Source: Rhizobiales bacterium 62-17
GTDB lineage: Bacteria; Pseudomonadota; Alphaproteobacteria; Rhizobiales; Beijerinckiaceae
Length of the DNA: 64,000 bases
Direction of reading: 5' to 3'
Assembly: GCA_001898965.1 (NCBI GenBank)
Contig: MKVW01000004.1
Coordinates: 211,598 to 275,597 of the forward strand
The notes beneath the pieces were generated by a model that had not been told where the DNA came from, searched no databases, and worked only from the letters and a program-made list of their open reading frames with translations. The translations under genes were made by a program, and so were the position numbers. The stretch's first letter is position 1. Each line of letters starts with the position of its first letter. Shown in pieces: positions 35,116 to 43,954 of the stretch.

Positions 35116-35936
35116 CACCAGCTCCCCGATGCACCGCCGCCGCCCGACGAACCACCGCCACCACTCCACGAAGACCCACCGCCTCCCCCACCCCAGGACG
35201 AGCCGCCGCTCCACGATGAACCGGAACTCCAATTGCCGCCGGACGTCGGAATGAAAATCGTATCACCGCTTCGCCGCACCCAGCGCCCGCGCCGTCCGCC
35301 CGTCGTGTTGAACATCAGATACATGATGTAGATGAACAACAGGATCACCAGGAACGGCATGATCTGTTCGAGGAAATCGCTCTGGCTCTCGGCGCGCAGG
35401 CTCGGTCGCTTCTCCCACTCCGACGCATCGGTGGTCAGCACGGTGATGATGTCATCGACGCCGCGCGTGATACCGCCGGAGAAATCGCCAGCCTTGAAGC
35501 GCGGCGTGATCGCATTGACGATGATCACTTTCGACAAAGCATCGGTCAGGGTCTTCTCAAGCCCATAACCGACCTCGATGCGCACCTTGCGTTCGTTCGG
35601 CGCGACCAGCAGCAAAACGCCATTGTTGTTCTTGGCCTCGCCCAGCTTCCAGGTGCGGAAAAGCTGGTTGGCATAAGTCTCGATGTCGCCATCCTCGAGC
35701 GACTTCACCGTGGCGACGACGAGCTGGATGCCCGATTTGTCTTCCAGCTCGCGCAGCTTCGTTTCGAGATTGATCTCGGCCGCCGCATCGATGATGCCGG
35801 CCTGATCGACGATGCGGCCGCTGAGCGGCGGGAACGTCAGCGCGAAAGCAGCCAGCGCGATGCATAGCGCAGCCATGAGGCCGAGCCAGATCGCGCCCAG
35901 ATGATGACGCGCAGACAGGCCCATACGTGCGCTCAT
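35115..35936 (-). CDS. TPM-domain (YgcG-like) exported protein with Gly/Ser-rich tail
   Basis: A 273-residue protein with an N-terminal signal/anchor (LGLMAALCIALAAFALTF), a TPM domain from about residue 35 (LSGRIVDQAGIIDAAAEINLE, GIQLVVATVKSLEDGDIETY, NNGVLLLVAPNERKVRIEVG), one transmembrane helix near 205-220 (FLVILLFIYIMYLMF) and a low-complexity Gly/Ser/Trp tail of about 45 residues. Such tails are typical of the YgcG group. It follows lemA by 43 bases and is translationally coupled to the second TPM gene. Confidence 0.9.
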   Translation of the reverse strand: MSARMGLSARHHLGAIWLGLMAALCIALAAFALTFPPLSGRIVDQAGIIDAAAEINLETKLRELEDKSGIQLVVATVKSLEDGDIETYANQLFRTWKLGEAKNNNGVLLLVAPNERKVRIEVGYGLEKTLTDALSKVIIVNAITPRFKAGDFSGGITRGVDDIITVLTTDASEWEKRPSLRAESQSDFLEQIMPFLVILLFIYIMYLMFNTTGGRRGRWVRRSGDTIFIPTSGGNWSSGSSWSGGSSWGGGGGGSSWSGGGGSSGGGGASGSW

Positions 35937-35979
35937 GACGAGGCCGCGCAGGCTGATCGCATGCCCAACTCCGTTGGCG

Positions 35980-36579
35980 TCAGAACTTCACCGGTGGCGG
36001 CGTTTGCGCGCCATCGACCGCCGTGAACTCGGCCATCGGCTTGTTGCCGCGGAACACGGTCATCGCCCACAGCATGCTTGGGAAGGTCCTCAGCTCCGTA
36101 TTATAGGCGCGCACCGCCTCGATGTAGTCGCGCCGCGATACGGCGATGCGATTCTCGGTGCCCTCCAACTGCGATTGCAGGGCGAGGAAGTTCTGGTTCG
36201 ACTTCAGGTCGGGATAGTTTTCGCTCACCGCGATGAGCCGTCCCAACGCACCAGACAACTGGCTCTGCGCATCCTGGAACTGCTTGATCTTCGCTGGATC
36301 GGACAATTGCGAGACATCGACTTGCACCGATGTCGCCTTGGCGCGGGCCTCGATCACCGAGGTCAACACGTCTTTCTCCTGTTTGGCATAGCCCTGCACG
36401 GTCGCGACGAGGTTGGGAATGAGATCGGCGCGGCGTTGATATTGATTCTGTACGTCACCCCACTTGGCCTTGGCCTGTTCTTCGAGGGTGGGAATGGTGT
36501 TGTAGCCGCAGCCCGCCACTGCCGAGGCCAAACACAGGACTATGAGGAATCGGGAAATTCGTTGCTTTGAAAAGAACAT
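35980..36579 (-). CDS. lemA: LemA-family lipoprotein
   Basis: A 199-residue protein from ATG 36579. A lipoprotein signal ends at the lipobox AVAGC near residue 24. The LemA helical core contains VQNQYQRRADLIPNLVATVQGYA, VLTSVIEARAKAT, LSGALGRLIAVSENYPDLKSN and YIEAVRAYNTELRTFPS in segments, with the long helices typical of the family. First gene of an operon with two TPM-domain proteins, a widespread pairing of unknown function at the cell envelope. Confidence 0.93.
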   Translation of the reverse strand: MFFSKQRISRFLIVLCLASAVAGCGYNTIPTLEEQAKAKWGDVQNQYQRRADLIPNLVATVQGYAKQEKDVLTSVIEARAKATSVQVDVSQLSDPAKIKQFQDAQSQLSGALGRLIAVSENYPDLKSNQNFLALQSQLEGTENRIAVSRRDYIEAVRAYNTELRTFPSMLWAMTVFRGNKPMAEFTAVDGAQTPPPVKF

Positions 36580-36651
36580 GTCAGCCTCCGTCCAAGGCCG
36601 AAAACATAGAAGCAACTGATGACAGGGAAAAGAGCCGATAGCTCGCCTATA

Positions 36652-36673
36652 GAATGTTATACTATTGCATAAC
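36652..36673. promoter_or_regulatory. Zur-like operator, distal box
   Basis: GAATGTTATACTAT at 36652-36665 is identical to the start of the proximal box; the right half is imperfect (ATAAC at 36669-36673). It lies exactly 40 bases upstream of the other box, in the lemA/TonB-receptor intergenic region. Confidence 0.5.
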
Positions 36674-36691
36674 CACTACAGCTCCGATAAT

Positions 36692-36710
36692 GAATGTTAT
36701 ACTATAACGT
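36692..36710. promoter_or_regulatory. Zur-like operator, proximal box
   Basis: GAATGTTATACTATAACGT contains a perfect palindrome GTTATA-C-TATAAC at 36696-36708, 26 bases before the TonB-receptor ATG. Zur boxes in Alphaproteobacteria have TGTTATA...TATAACA cores, so a zinc-responsive repressor site is the best reading. Confidence 0.6.
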
Positions 36711-36734
36711 ATACAGATCGGGCTGGGTTGCCTT

Positions 36735-38846
36735 ATGAAACATCGAAATCTTGTTCTTTCAGTCGGTTATGTTCTTATCTCGGCGAAAGCAGCGACCGCG
36801 CAAGTGCTTCTCCCCGATATCGTGGTAACGGCGCCAAGCCCGATCCAGGAACCCTGGCGCCAGACGCCCCGTGCCGCCACCCAAACCGGTCTCCTGCCGA
36901 TCGCCGACCGCGCTTTCGCGCCAATCACCGTTGTGACCGAAAGCGACCTGCAACGCACATCCGGTGCGACCCTCGGCGACATGCTCGTCAACAGGCCCGG
37001 CCTCTCCAGCTCATCCTATGCGCCGGGCGCCAGCCGGCCGATCATTCGTGGCCTCGACAATTCGCGCGTGCGCGTTCAGGAGAACGGCATCGGTTCGATG
37101 GACGTCTCCACCATCGGCGAAGATCACGGCGTGCCGATCGATCCCCTGTCCGCACAGAAGGTCGAAGTCATTCGCGGCCCGGCCAGCCTGCGCTGGGGCT
37201 CGCAGGCGATTGGCGGCGTCGTCAATGCCGAGAACAATCGCATTCCAGGGCCTGACACGACCGAAGGCTTGCACGGCACCTTGCGCGGCGCGCTGACATC
37301 GGCTGATCGCGGCGGCGAAAGCTCGGCTCTCTTCGACGCGCGGCAAGGCAATTTCGCCTTTCATGGCGATTACTTCCAGCGCAACGCCGGTGACTATCAG
37401 ACGCCGCATGGCCGCCAGCCGAACTCCGCTCTCAATATGCAGGGCGGCTCGCTCGGCGGTTCTTATATTTTCGACCGTGGCTATGTCGGCCTGTCGATCA
37501 CGCAGTTCAACTCGATCTATCATGTGCCGGGCCTTGCCGGTTCCGCCAGCAATACGCGCATCGATCTGCAACAGACCAAGATCAATGCCAAGGGCGAATT
37601 CCAAGTGGGTTCGGCCTTCATCGACACGGTTCGCTTCTGGTTCGGCGGCTCGCAATATCGCCACTACGAGCGCGGCCTCGACAGCGATACCGGCATGGAT
37701 GCGATTGGCGCGACCTTCAAGAACCGCGAATATGAAGGCCGCGTCGAGGCGCAACTGACGCCGATGGAAACGGCCTTCGGACGCCTGACCACGGCGGTGG
37801 GCGTGCAATATGGCACGCAGCGCATCGGCACGGCGGGTGAAGCCGGCGGCCTGCTCGATCCCACGCGCGGCAACCGCACCGCCGCCTATATCTTCAACGA
37901 ATTGCAAGCCACCGAGAAACTGCGCCTGCAAGCGGCCGCGCGCATCGAGCATGTGAGCTTCAACAGTATTCAAACGTTGTTCCCGTCGAACTACCTACCC
38001 GACGGTTCATCGCTGGTGCAGACGCCCCGCACGCGTCAGTTCACGCCCGGCAGCATCAGCCTCGGCGCCCTCTACGATCTGCCCCATGACATTGTCGCCA
38101 GCGTGACCGCGCAATATGTGCAACGCGCGCCCGACGCGCTGGAACTGTTCGCCCATGGCGCCCATGACGCGACGGCAACCTTCGAGATCGGCAATCCCAA
38201 TCTTCGCAAGGAAGCGGCCACCTCGATCGAATTCGGTCTGCGCCGCTCCAAGGGACCATTCCGCTTCGACTTCACCGCCTATCATACCCGCTATCAGGGC
38301 TATATCTCGAAGCGCCTGACAGGCGTGCTTTGCGGCGACGACTTCGACTCCTGCGGTGTCGATACCGAACTCAAGCAGCTCGTCTACACCCAGCGCGACG
38401 CCACCTTCACCGGCGCCGAACTCTCCGCGCAATATGATGCTTTCGAAGCCGGCAAAGGCGTGATCGGCTTCGAAGGACAGTTCGACGTGGTGCGCGCCCG
38501 CTTCACCGATGGCACCAATGTGCCGCGCATTCCGCCGGTGCGCCTGGGCGGTGGCATTTACTACCGTTCGGCGGATTGGTTCGCCCGCGTCAACTGGCTG
38601 CACGCCTTCTCTCATCGCCAGATCGACCCGACCCAGGAGACCGCCACCAAGGGCTATAATCTCCTGCGCGCCGATCTCGCCTACACCTACAAATGGCGCG
38701 ACGTCGGCCAACCCCTTGAACTCACCATCGGCATTTCCGGCAACAACCTCCTGAACGCCGATATCCGCAACTCAACCTCGATCCTGAAAGACGAGGTTCT
38801 GATGCCGGGCCGCACGGTGAAGGTGTTCGCCGCCCTGAAATTCTAA
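36735..38846 (+). CDS. TonB-dependent outer-membrane receptor, probably zinc (ZnuD-like)
   Basis: A 703-residue outer-membrane receptor with a signal peptide (about 1-22, ending ATAQV). The plug domain, about residues 60-170, contains RPIIRGLDNSRVRVQENGIG, EDHGVPIDPLSAQKVEVIRG and SQAIGGVVNAENNRIP, in the style of ZnuD-type receptors. The beta-barrel ends with the typical terminal strand (VKVFAALKF, final Phe). Two Zur-like boxes lie just upstream. Zinc is inferred from both the plug motif and the operator; haem or copper receptors share the fold. Confidence 0.85.
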   Translation: MKHRNLVLSVGYVLISAKAATAQVLLPDIVVTAPSPIQEPWRQTPRAATQTGLLPIADRAFAPITVVTESDLQRTSGATLGDMLVNRPGLSSSSYAPGASRPIIRGLDNSRVRVQENGIGSMDVSTIGEDHGVPIDPLSAQKVEVIRGPASLRWGSQAIGGVVNAENNRIPGPDTTEGLHGTLRGALTSADRGGESSALFDARQGNFAFHGDYFQRNAGDYQTPHGRQPNSALNMQGGSLGGSYIFDRGYVGLSITQFNSIYHVPGLAGSASNTRIDLQQTKINAKGEFQVGSAFIDTVRFWFGGSQYRHYERGLDSDTGMDAIGATFKNREYEGRVEAQLTPMETAFGRLTTAVGVQYGTQRIGTAGEAGGLLDPTRGNRTAAYIFNELQATEKLRLQAAARIEHVSFNSIQTLFPSNYLPDGSSLVQTPRTRQFTPGSISLGALYDLPHDIVASVTAQYVQRAPDALELFAHGAHDATATFEIGNPNLRKEAATSIEFGLRRSKGPFRFDFTAYHTRYQGYISKRLTGVLCGDDFDSCGVDTELKQLVYTQRDATFTGAELSAQYDAFEAGKGVIGFEGQFDVVRARFTDGTNVPRIPPVRLGGGIYYRSADWFARVNWLHAFSHRQIDPTQETATKGYNLLRADLAYTYKWRDVGQPLELTIGISGNNLLNADIRNSTSILKDEVLMPGRTVKVFAALKF

Positions 38847-38882
38847 AACTCAGATCAGGTGACACCATGCCGCCGGCGGTTT

Positions 38883-39281
38883 ATGTCCGGCGGCATGTCC
38901 GTTTCGCGCCAGTTCATCATTTTCGCCGCCGTCGGCGTCGCCGCCATGATCGCCCATTATGGCGCGCTCATCGGCCTGGTCGAAGGCATGGGCTGGCGGC
39001 CGGTGCCCGCCACCCTGGTGGGCTATATCTGCGGCGGCATCGTTTCCTATCTGCTCAACCGCCGCCACACCTATCAGAGCGACCGGCCGCACGAAGAAGC
39101 GGGCTGGCGCTTCGCGCTCGTCGCCGCCGTCGGCTTTGGCCTGACCTGGCTGTTCATGTACGCGCTCCACGACAAGCTGGGCGTTCAATATCTTCTCGCC
39201 CAGCTCATCACCACAGCCATCGTCATGGCCTGGAGCTTCCTCGCCCACAAATGGTTCACCTTCGGTGAGCCGCTTGCGTAA
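38883..39281 (+). CDS. GtrA-family membrane protein
   Basis: A 132-residue protein with four predicted transmembrane segments: FIIFAAVGVAAMIAHYGAL, then LVGYICGGIVSYLLNRR, FALVAAVGFGLTWLFMYAL and LITTAIVMAWSFLAHKWFTF. The R-x-x-TF/KWFTF ending is typical of GtrA. The family includes putative flippases for lipid-linked sugars. ATG 38883 chosen; 38895 and a GTG at 38859 are alternatives. It starts 37 bases after the TonB receptor and could share its transcript. Confidence 0.85.
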   Translation: MSGGMSVSRQFIIFAAVGVAAMIAHYGALIGLVEGMGWRPVPATLVGYICGGIVSYLLNRRHTYQSDRPHEEAGWRFALVAAVGFGLTWLFMYALHDKLGVQYLLAQLITTAIVMAWSFLAHKWFTFGEPLA

Positions 39282-40196
39282 TTAAGGCCACTTCACGGTG
39301 GGCGGCAGCGAAGACAGAATGGAATCCACATTGCCGCCGGTCTTCAAGCCGAAGATCGTGCCGCGATCATGGAGCAGGTTGAACTCGACATAGCGCCCGC
39401 GCCGCACCAGTTGTTCTTCGCGCTGCGCCGACGTCCAGGACTTTTGAAAATTGCGCCGCACCAGTTGCGGATAGATGTTCAAGAAACTTTCGCCGACATC
39501 GCGCGTGAAGGCGAAATCCGCATCCCAGGCGCTGTTCACCGGATCGCCGGCGCTGTTGAGATAATCATAGAAAATGCCGCCGACGCCGCGCGGCTCGTTG
39601 CGGTGCTTCAAGAAGAAGTAGTCGTCGCACCAGGCTTTGAACTTGTCATAGGGCGCAACCGGCGCATGACGCGCGCAGGCGCCTTGCAAGGCCGCATGAA
39701 AATCCACCGTGTCGGGATCTTCTTGCGTGCGCCGTGCATCGAGCACCGGCGTCAGATCGGCGCCACCGCCGAACCAATGTTTCGAGGTGACGACGAAGCG
39801 GGTGTTCATATGCACCGCCGGCACGTTCGGATTCCACGGATGGACGATCAGCGAAATGCCCGACGCCCAGAAACGCGGATCCTCGGCCGCGCCCGGAATC
39901 TGCGCGGCGAATTCCGGCGCGAACGTGCCGAACACGGTCGAGACATGCACCCCAGCCTTTTCGAAGACCCGGCCCTTGAGAATGGCCATCGTGCCGCCGC
40001 CGCCCGGCGCGCCATCGTGATTTTTACGCTGCCACGGCTTGCGCACGGCACGGCCTGGTGCCGAGGTCTCATCAGGAAACGGCCCGGCGCAGTCGGTCTC
40101 CAGCGCTTCGAAACTCGTCAGGATGCGATCCTGCAGGGCCTCGAACCACGCCCGCGCTGTCTGCTTGCGCGTTTCGAGATCGAATTCTGACGCCAT
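39282..40196 (-). CDS. hemF: Oxygen-dependent coproporphyrinogen III oxidase
   Basis: Aerobic haem synthesis: oxidative decarboxylation of coproporphyrinogen III. The 304-residue protein has [20 protein letters not shown] near residue 53, [13 protein letters not shown] in the middle, [16 protein letters not shown], and [28 protein letters not shown] at the C-terminus (in two parts), all diagnostic. AGGAG is seven bases before the ATG. It lies 72 bases downstream of trmL on the same strand. Confidence 0.98.
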   Translation of the reverse strand: MASEFDLETRKQTARAWFEALQDRILTSFEALETDCAGPFPDETSAPGRAVRKPWQRKNHDGAPGGGGTMAILKGRVFEKAGVHVSTVFGTFAPEFAAQIPGAAEDPRFWASGISLIVHPWNPNVPAVHMNTRFVVTSKHWFGGGADLTPVLDARRTQEDPDTVDFHAALQGACARHAPVAPYDKFKAWCDDYFFLKHRNEPRGVGGIFYDYLNSAGDPVNSAWDADFAFTRDVGESFLNIYPQLVRRNFQKSWTSAQREEQLVRRGRYVEFNLLHDRGTIFGLKTGGNVDSILSSLPPTVKWP

Positions 40197-40268
40197 CGAA
40201 CGACTCCTGGTACCGCCCCAAACCGCGGCGGCGGGCTTTCATACTGCCCTCAACGCCAAATGGCGATT

Positions 40269-40730
40269 TCAGCGGGCGCCAATCTGCCGCAGCGCCTCTC
40301 CCATAACCATGGCGGCGCTGACGGCGACATTGAGCGAGCGCAAACCTGGCCGCACCGCGATCGAAACCGCCGCATCAGCCGCTTGGTGGACCTCTTCGGG
40401 CACGCCCATTGATTCGCGGCCGACCAGCAAAATATCCCCGGATTCAAATGTGAAATCCGTATAGGAGCGCTCAGCCCGGGTGGTCAGCAGCACCAGCCGG
40501 CGCTGGGCCGGGCCCCGCCAGGCTTCGAAAGCCGCCCAGGAGACATGGCGGGCGATCGCCACATGGTCGAGATAATCCATTCCCGAGCGGCGAAAATGGC
40601 GGTCAGAGACTGGAAAACCAGCCGGTTCGATGATCGCCGCATCGACGCCGAGGCAGGCGCAGGTGCGCAGCATCGTGCCGCAGTTCTGTGGAATATCAGG
40701 CTGAAACAGCGCCAAGGTCAGCAAGCTCAT
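40269..40730 (-). CDS. trmL: tRNA (cytidine/uridine-2'-O-)-methyltransferase TrmL
   Basis: A 153-residue SPOUT methyltransferase acting on the wobble base 34 of tRNA-Leu. It opens LALFQPDIPQNCGTMLRTCACLG; the knotted SAM-binding region contains DILLVGRESMGVPEEV, then SIAVRPGLRSLNVAVSAAMV, the motif 3 equivalent. ATG 40730 used; a GTG two codons upstream is possible. Divergent from petABC with hemF downstream, a layout common in Hyphomicrobiales. Confidence 0.93.
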   Translation of the reverse strand: MSLLTLALFQPDIPQNCGTMLRTCACLGVDAAIIEPAGFPVSDRHFRRSGMDYLDHVAIARHVSWAAFEAWRGPAQRRLVLLTTRAERSYTDFTFESGDILLVGRESMGVPEEVHQAADAAVSIAVRPGLRSLNVAVSAAMVMGEALRQIGAR

Positions 40731-41030
40731 GGGCACGGCCTATAGCTTGGGCGGAACCGGCCGGGAAGCCGGGTTCCGCACCGCAGTGGACCATGGCTCC
40801 GGGGCTATGGACAACCCGTTAGAACGATGCGAGATAGCCCCGCTAACGCTCGGATTTCCGGTCCCAACGGGGCGGGGCCGGAGCACTCCAAATAAGCCCG
40901 AATGGTGGCGATGCGTCGCATTGCCGCTGACGGATGTTGGACCTAGTGGAACGACAGCTCCTGCGGGAGCCTCGTTTGACCACCGTATGGCGCGCCGCTG
41001 TCGCCAGTTCGGTGCAGCAAGGGGGTTATA
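40731..41030. other. Intergenic region between trmL and petABC
   Basis: A 300-base, GC-rich divergent promoter region. I see no coding sequence, tRNA or convincing -35/-10 pair. It must hold the petABC promoter. Confidence 0.5.
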
Positions 41031-41558
41031 GTGGCTACTTCTTCGACCGTGGAACCAACCCGCAGGGATTTCCTGTTCATCGCGACAGGCGCCGCTGGCG
41101 CGGTCGGTGTCGGCGCCGTCGCATGGCCCCTGATCAGCCAGATGAACCCTGACGCTTCGACCCTGGCCATGGCCTCGATCGAAGTCGACATCTCAGCCGT
41201 TCCGCTGGGCTCGATCATGACGGTCAAATGGCGCGGTAAGCCGGTGTTCGTCCGCCACCGCACGCCTAAGGAAATTCAGGAAGCCACCAGCGTGCCGCTG
41301 GCCGAGCTGCCCGATCCGGAAACCGACAAGCAGCGCGTCCAGAAGCCGGAATGGCTCGTGGTCGTCGGCATCTGTACGCATCTGGGTTGCGTGCCGATCG
41401 GCCAGGCCGGCTCGCGCGGCGATTACGATGGCTGGTTCTGCCCCTGCCACGGCTCCCAGTACGACACGTCAGGCCGCATCCGTCGTGGCCCCGCCCCGAA
41501 GAACCTCGAAGTTCCCACCTATTCCTTCCTCAGCGACACGAAGCTCAAGATCGGCTGA
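41031..41558 (+). CDS. petA: Ubiquinol-cytochrome c reductase, Rieske iron-sulfur subunit
   Basis: A 175-residue Rieske protein with GTG start. The N-terminal [17 protein letters not shown] is the Tat-dependent anchor. The 2Fe-2S ligands are Cys115 and His117 (CTHLGC) and Cys137 and His140 (CPCHGSQYD); the disulfide pair is Cys120 and Cys139. It passes electrons from ubiquinol to cytochrome c1 on the periplasmic side. First gene of petABC. Confidence 0.98.
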   Translation: MATSSTVEPTRRDFLFIATGAAGAVGVGAVAWPLISQMNPDASTLAMASIEVDISAVPLGSIMTVKWRGKPVFVRHRTPKEIQEATSVPLAELPDPETDKQRVQKPEWLVVVGICTHLGCVPIGQAGSRGDYDGWFCPCHGSQYDTSGRIRRGPAPKNLEVPTYSFLSDTKLKIG

Positions 41559-41619
41559 TCCAGCCGCTTGAGTTCGTCGTCGTTTTTGCATCCGTGCTCG
41601 CCAAATAGAGACAAGTCAC

Positions 41620-42873
41620 ATGAGCGGACCCTCCACCTACGTCCCCAAAAGCGCCCTCGGCCGCTGGTTTGAGAGCCGCCTGCCCATCGCCGGGCTGATC
41701 CACGGCTCCTTCATCGCCTATCCGACGCCGCGCAACCTCAACTACTGGTGGACCTTCGGCGGCATCCTCAGCTTCATGCTGGTGGCGCAGATCGTCACCG
41801 GCATCGTGCTGACGATGCACTACACGCCGCATGTCGACCTGGCCTTCGCTTCGGTCGAGTCGATCATGCGCGACGTGAACTGGGGCTGGTTCCTGCGCTA
41901 TGCGCACTCGAACGGCGCTTCGATGTTCTTCGTCGCCGTCTACATCCATATGTTCCGCGGCGTGTACTACGGCTCCTACAAGGCGCCGCGCGAAGTGCTG
42001 TGGATCCTCGGCGTCATCATCTACCTGCTGATGATGGCCACCGGCTTCCTGGGCTACACCCTGCCGTGGGGCCAGATGAGCTTCTGGGGCGCCACCGTCA
42101 TCACCAACTTCTTCACGGCCATCCCGCTGGTCGGCGATGCGATCACCACCTGGCTCTGGGGTGGCTATTCGGTCGGCAATCCGACGCTGAACCGCTTCTT
42201 CGCCCTGCACTACCTGCTGCCGTTCATGATCGCTGGTGTCGTCGTCCTGCACGTCTGGGCGCTGCACGTGGTCGGCCAGAACAACCCCGACGGCATCGAG
42301 ATCAAGAACGTCAATCGCGACGCGGTGGCCTTCACGCCCTACGCCACGATCAAGGACAGCTTCGCGCTGGTCTGCTTCCTGATCCTCTACGCCTGGTTCG
42401 TTTTCCAGGTGCCCAACTACCTCGGTCACGCCGACAACTACATCGAAGCCAACCCGCTTTCGACGCCGGCGCACATCGTTCCGGAATGGTATTACCTGCC
42501 GTTCTACGCGATCCTGCGCGCCATCCCGTCCAAGCTCGGCGGCGTCATCGCGATGTTCGGCTCGATCGCCATCCTCGCCTTCCTGCCCTGGCTCGACACC
42601 TCCCGTGTCCGTTCGGGCAAGTACCGGCCGATGTTCAAGATCTTCTTCTGGGCGTTCATCCTGTGCTGCCTCGGCCTCGGCTACCTCGGCTCGATGCCGG
42701 CGGAAGGTGGCTATGTCATCGCGGCGCGCCTGCTGACGACCTACTACTTCGGCTTCTTCATCATCATCCTGCCGCTTCTCGGCATCTTTGAAACGCCCAA
42801 GCCCGTCCCTGCATCGATCGCCGATGCGGTGCTCGCCAGAAATGGCGGCGCGGCGGCGCAGCCGGCGGAATGA
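41620..42873 (+). CDS. petB: Ubiquinol-cytochrome c reductase, cytochrome b subunit
   Basis: A 417-residue full-length cytochrome b with eight transmembrane helices. Haem-ligand histidines lie in [21 protein letters not shown] and in [23 protein letters not shown], read in parts. The Qo-site PEWY is at [13 protein letters not shown], and [19 protein letters not shown] is the cd region. Its end overlaps a possible upstream ATG for petC by four bases, although the likely petC start is 27 bases further on. Confidence 0.98.
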   Translation: MSGPSTYVPKSALGRWFESRLPIAGLIHGSFIAYPTPRNLNYWWTFGGILSFMLVAQIVTGIVLTMHYTPHVDLAFASVESIMRDVNWGWFLRYAHSNGASMFFVAVYIHMFRGVYYGSYKAPREVLWILGVIIYLLMMATGFLGYTLPWGQMSFWGATVITNFFTAIPLVGDAITTWLWGGYSVGNPTLNRFFALHYLLPFMIAGVVVLHVWALHVVGQNNPDGIEIKNVNRDAVAFTPYATIKDSFALVCFLILYAWFVFQVPNYLGHADNYIEANPLSTPAHIVPEWYYLPFYAILRAIPSKLGGVIAMFGSIAILAFLPWLDTSRVRSGKYRPMFKIFFWAFILCCLGLGYLGSMPAEGGYVIAARLLTTYYFGFFIIILPLLGIFETPKPVPASIADAVLARNGGAAAQPAE

Positions 42874-42896
42874 TCAGGGGAGCTAAGGAAAACATC

Positions 42897-43706
42897 ATGA
42901 TCTCCTTCAAATCGATCAGCCTGGCTCTCGCGATCTCGACGGCGGCTTTCACCGGCGCCATGGCGGCGGAGGAACATGCTCCGACGCCGCCGCGGCAGGA
43001 ATGGACGTTCGGCGGCTTCTTCGGCAAATACGACCGGGCTCAGTTGCAGCGCGGTTTCAAGGTCTACCGGGAAGTCTGTCAGGCCTGCCACTCGCTGAAC
43101 CTGCTGCGCTTCGGCAACCTGCATGATGCGGGCGGCCCGCAGTTCTCCGAAGCGCAGGTGAAGGCGCTCGCGGCCGAATATCAGATCAAGGACTTCAACG
43201 ATAAGGGCGAAGCCATCGAGCGTCCGGGCCGCGCGTCCGACCGCTTCCCGAAGCTCTTCGTCAACGCCGACGCGGCCGCCGCCGTCCATGGCGTGGCGCC
43301 GCCGGACCTCTCGGTGATCGCCAAGGCCCGTTCCTATTCGCGCGGCTTCCCGCTGTTCCTGCTCGATATGGTTCCGGGCTTCGCCTATCAGGAACACGGC
43401 GTCGACTACATCGTCGCGCTGCTGAACGGCTACACCAAGAAGGGCGAGGACCACTGGAACGAGTTCTTCCCGGGTCATCAGATCGCCATGCCGAAGCCCT
43501 TGAGCGACGGCCAGGTCGAGTATCCCGACAACGCGCCCAAGACCGTGCAGCAGTATTCGCACGACGTCGCGGCGTTCCTGATGTGGGCGGCCGAACCGAA
43601 GCTCGAAGAACGCAAGAAGACCGGCTTCAATGCCCTCATCTTCCTGGCGATCTTCGCCGGTCTGCTCTACTTCACCAAGAAGCGGATCTGGAAGGACGCG
43701 CACTAA
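42897..43706 (+). CDS. petC: Ubiquinol-cytochrome c reductase, cytochrome c1
   Basis: A 269-residue cytochrome c1 from ATG 42897, with AAGGA upstream; an in-frame ATG at 42870 lacks this. A signal peptide ends near GAMAA. Haem is bound at Cys61, Cys64 and His65 (CQACH), the axial Met is in GHQIAMPKPL, and a C-terminal membrane anchor is ALIFLAIFAGLLYFTKKRIW. A strong terminator follows. Confidence 0.97.
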   Translation: MISFKSISLALAISTAAFTGAMAAEEHAPTPPRQEWTFGGFFGKYDRAQLQRGFKVYREVCQACHSLNLLRFGNLHDAGGPQFSEAQVKALAAEYQIKDFNDKGEAIERPGRASDRFPKLFVNADAAAAVHGVAPPDLSVIAKARSYSRGFPLFLLDMVPGFAYQEHGVDYIVALLNGYTKKGEDHWNEFFPGHQIAMPKPLSDGQVEYPDNAPKTVQQYSHDVAAFLMWAAEPKLEERKKTGFNALIFLAIFAGLLYFTKKRIWKDAH

Positions 43707-43730
43707 GCGCTCTCCGCCATCCAAAACAAA

Positions 43731-43757
43731 ACCCCGCGGCGACGCGGGGTTTTTTTT
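43731..43757 (+). terminator. Intrinsic terminator after petABC
   Basis: CCCCGCG (43732-43738), loop GCGA, CGCGGGG (43743-43749), then eight T residues. Confidence 0.92.
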
Positions 43758-43779
43758 ATTGGCTGGAGAATGGCCGGGA

Positions 43780-43944
43780 CCTTGGTGTCACCCCGGACGA
43801 CTGCACAGCAGGCGATCCGGGGCCCAGGGGCAAACGCTTCAACTTTTCAGTTAACGGCATCGCTCAACCCAAGACATGACCCAGCGCTCTACCACGTGCC
43901 CCTGGTTCCCGGATCACGCCTGCGGCGTGTCCGGGATGACACCG
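43780..43944. repeat. Family B palindromic repeat, copy 3
   Basis: Left half from CCTTGGTGTCACCCCGGAC to GGCCCAGGGGCA and right half TGCCCCTGGTTCCCGGATCA to TCCGGGATGACACC, about 60 bases apart, with internal CACGCCTGCGGCGTG hairpin. Confidence 0.82.
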
Positions 43945-43954
43945 TGCAGCATTG

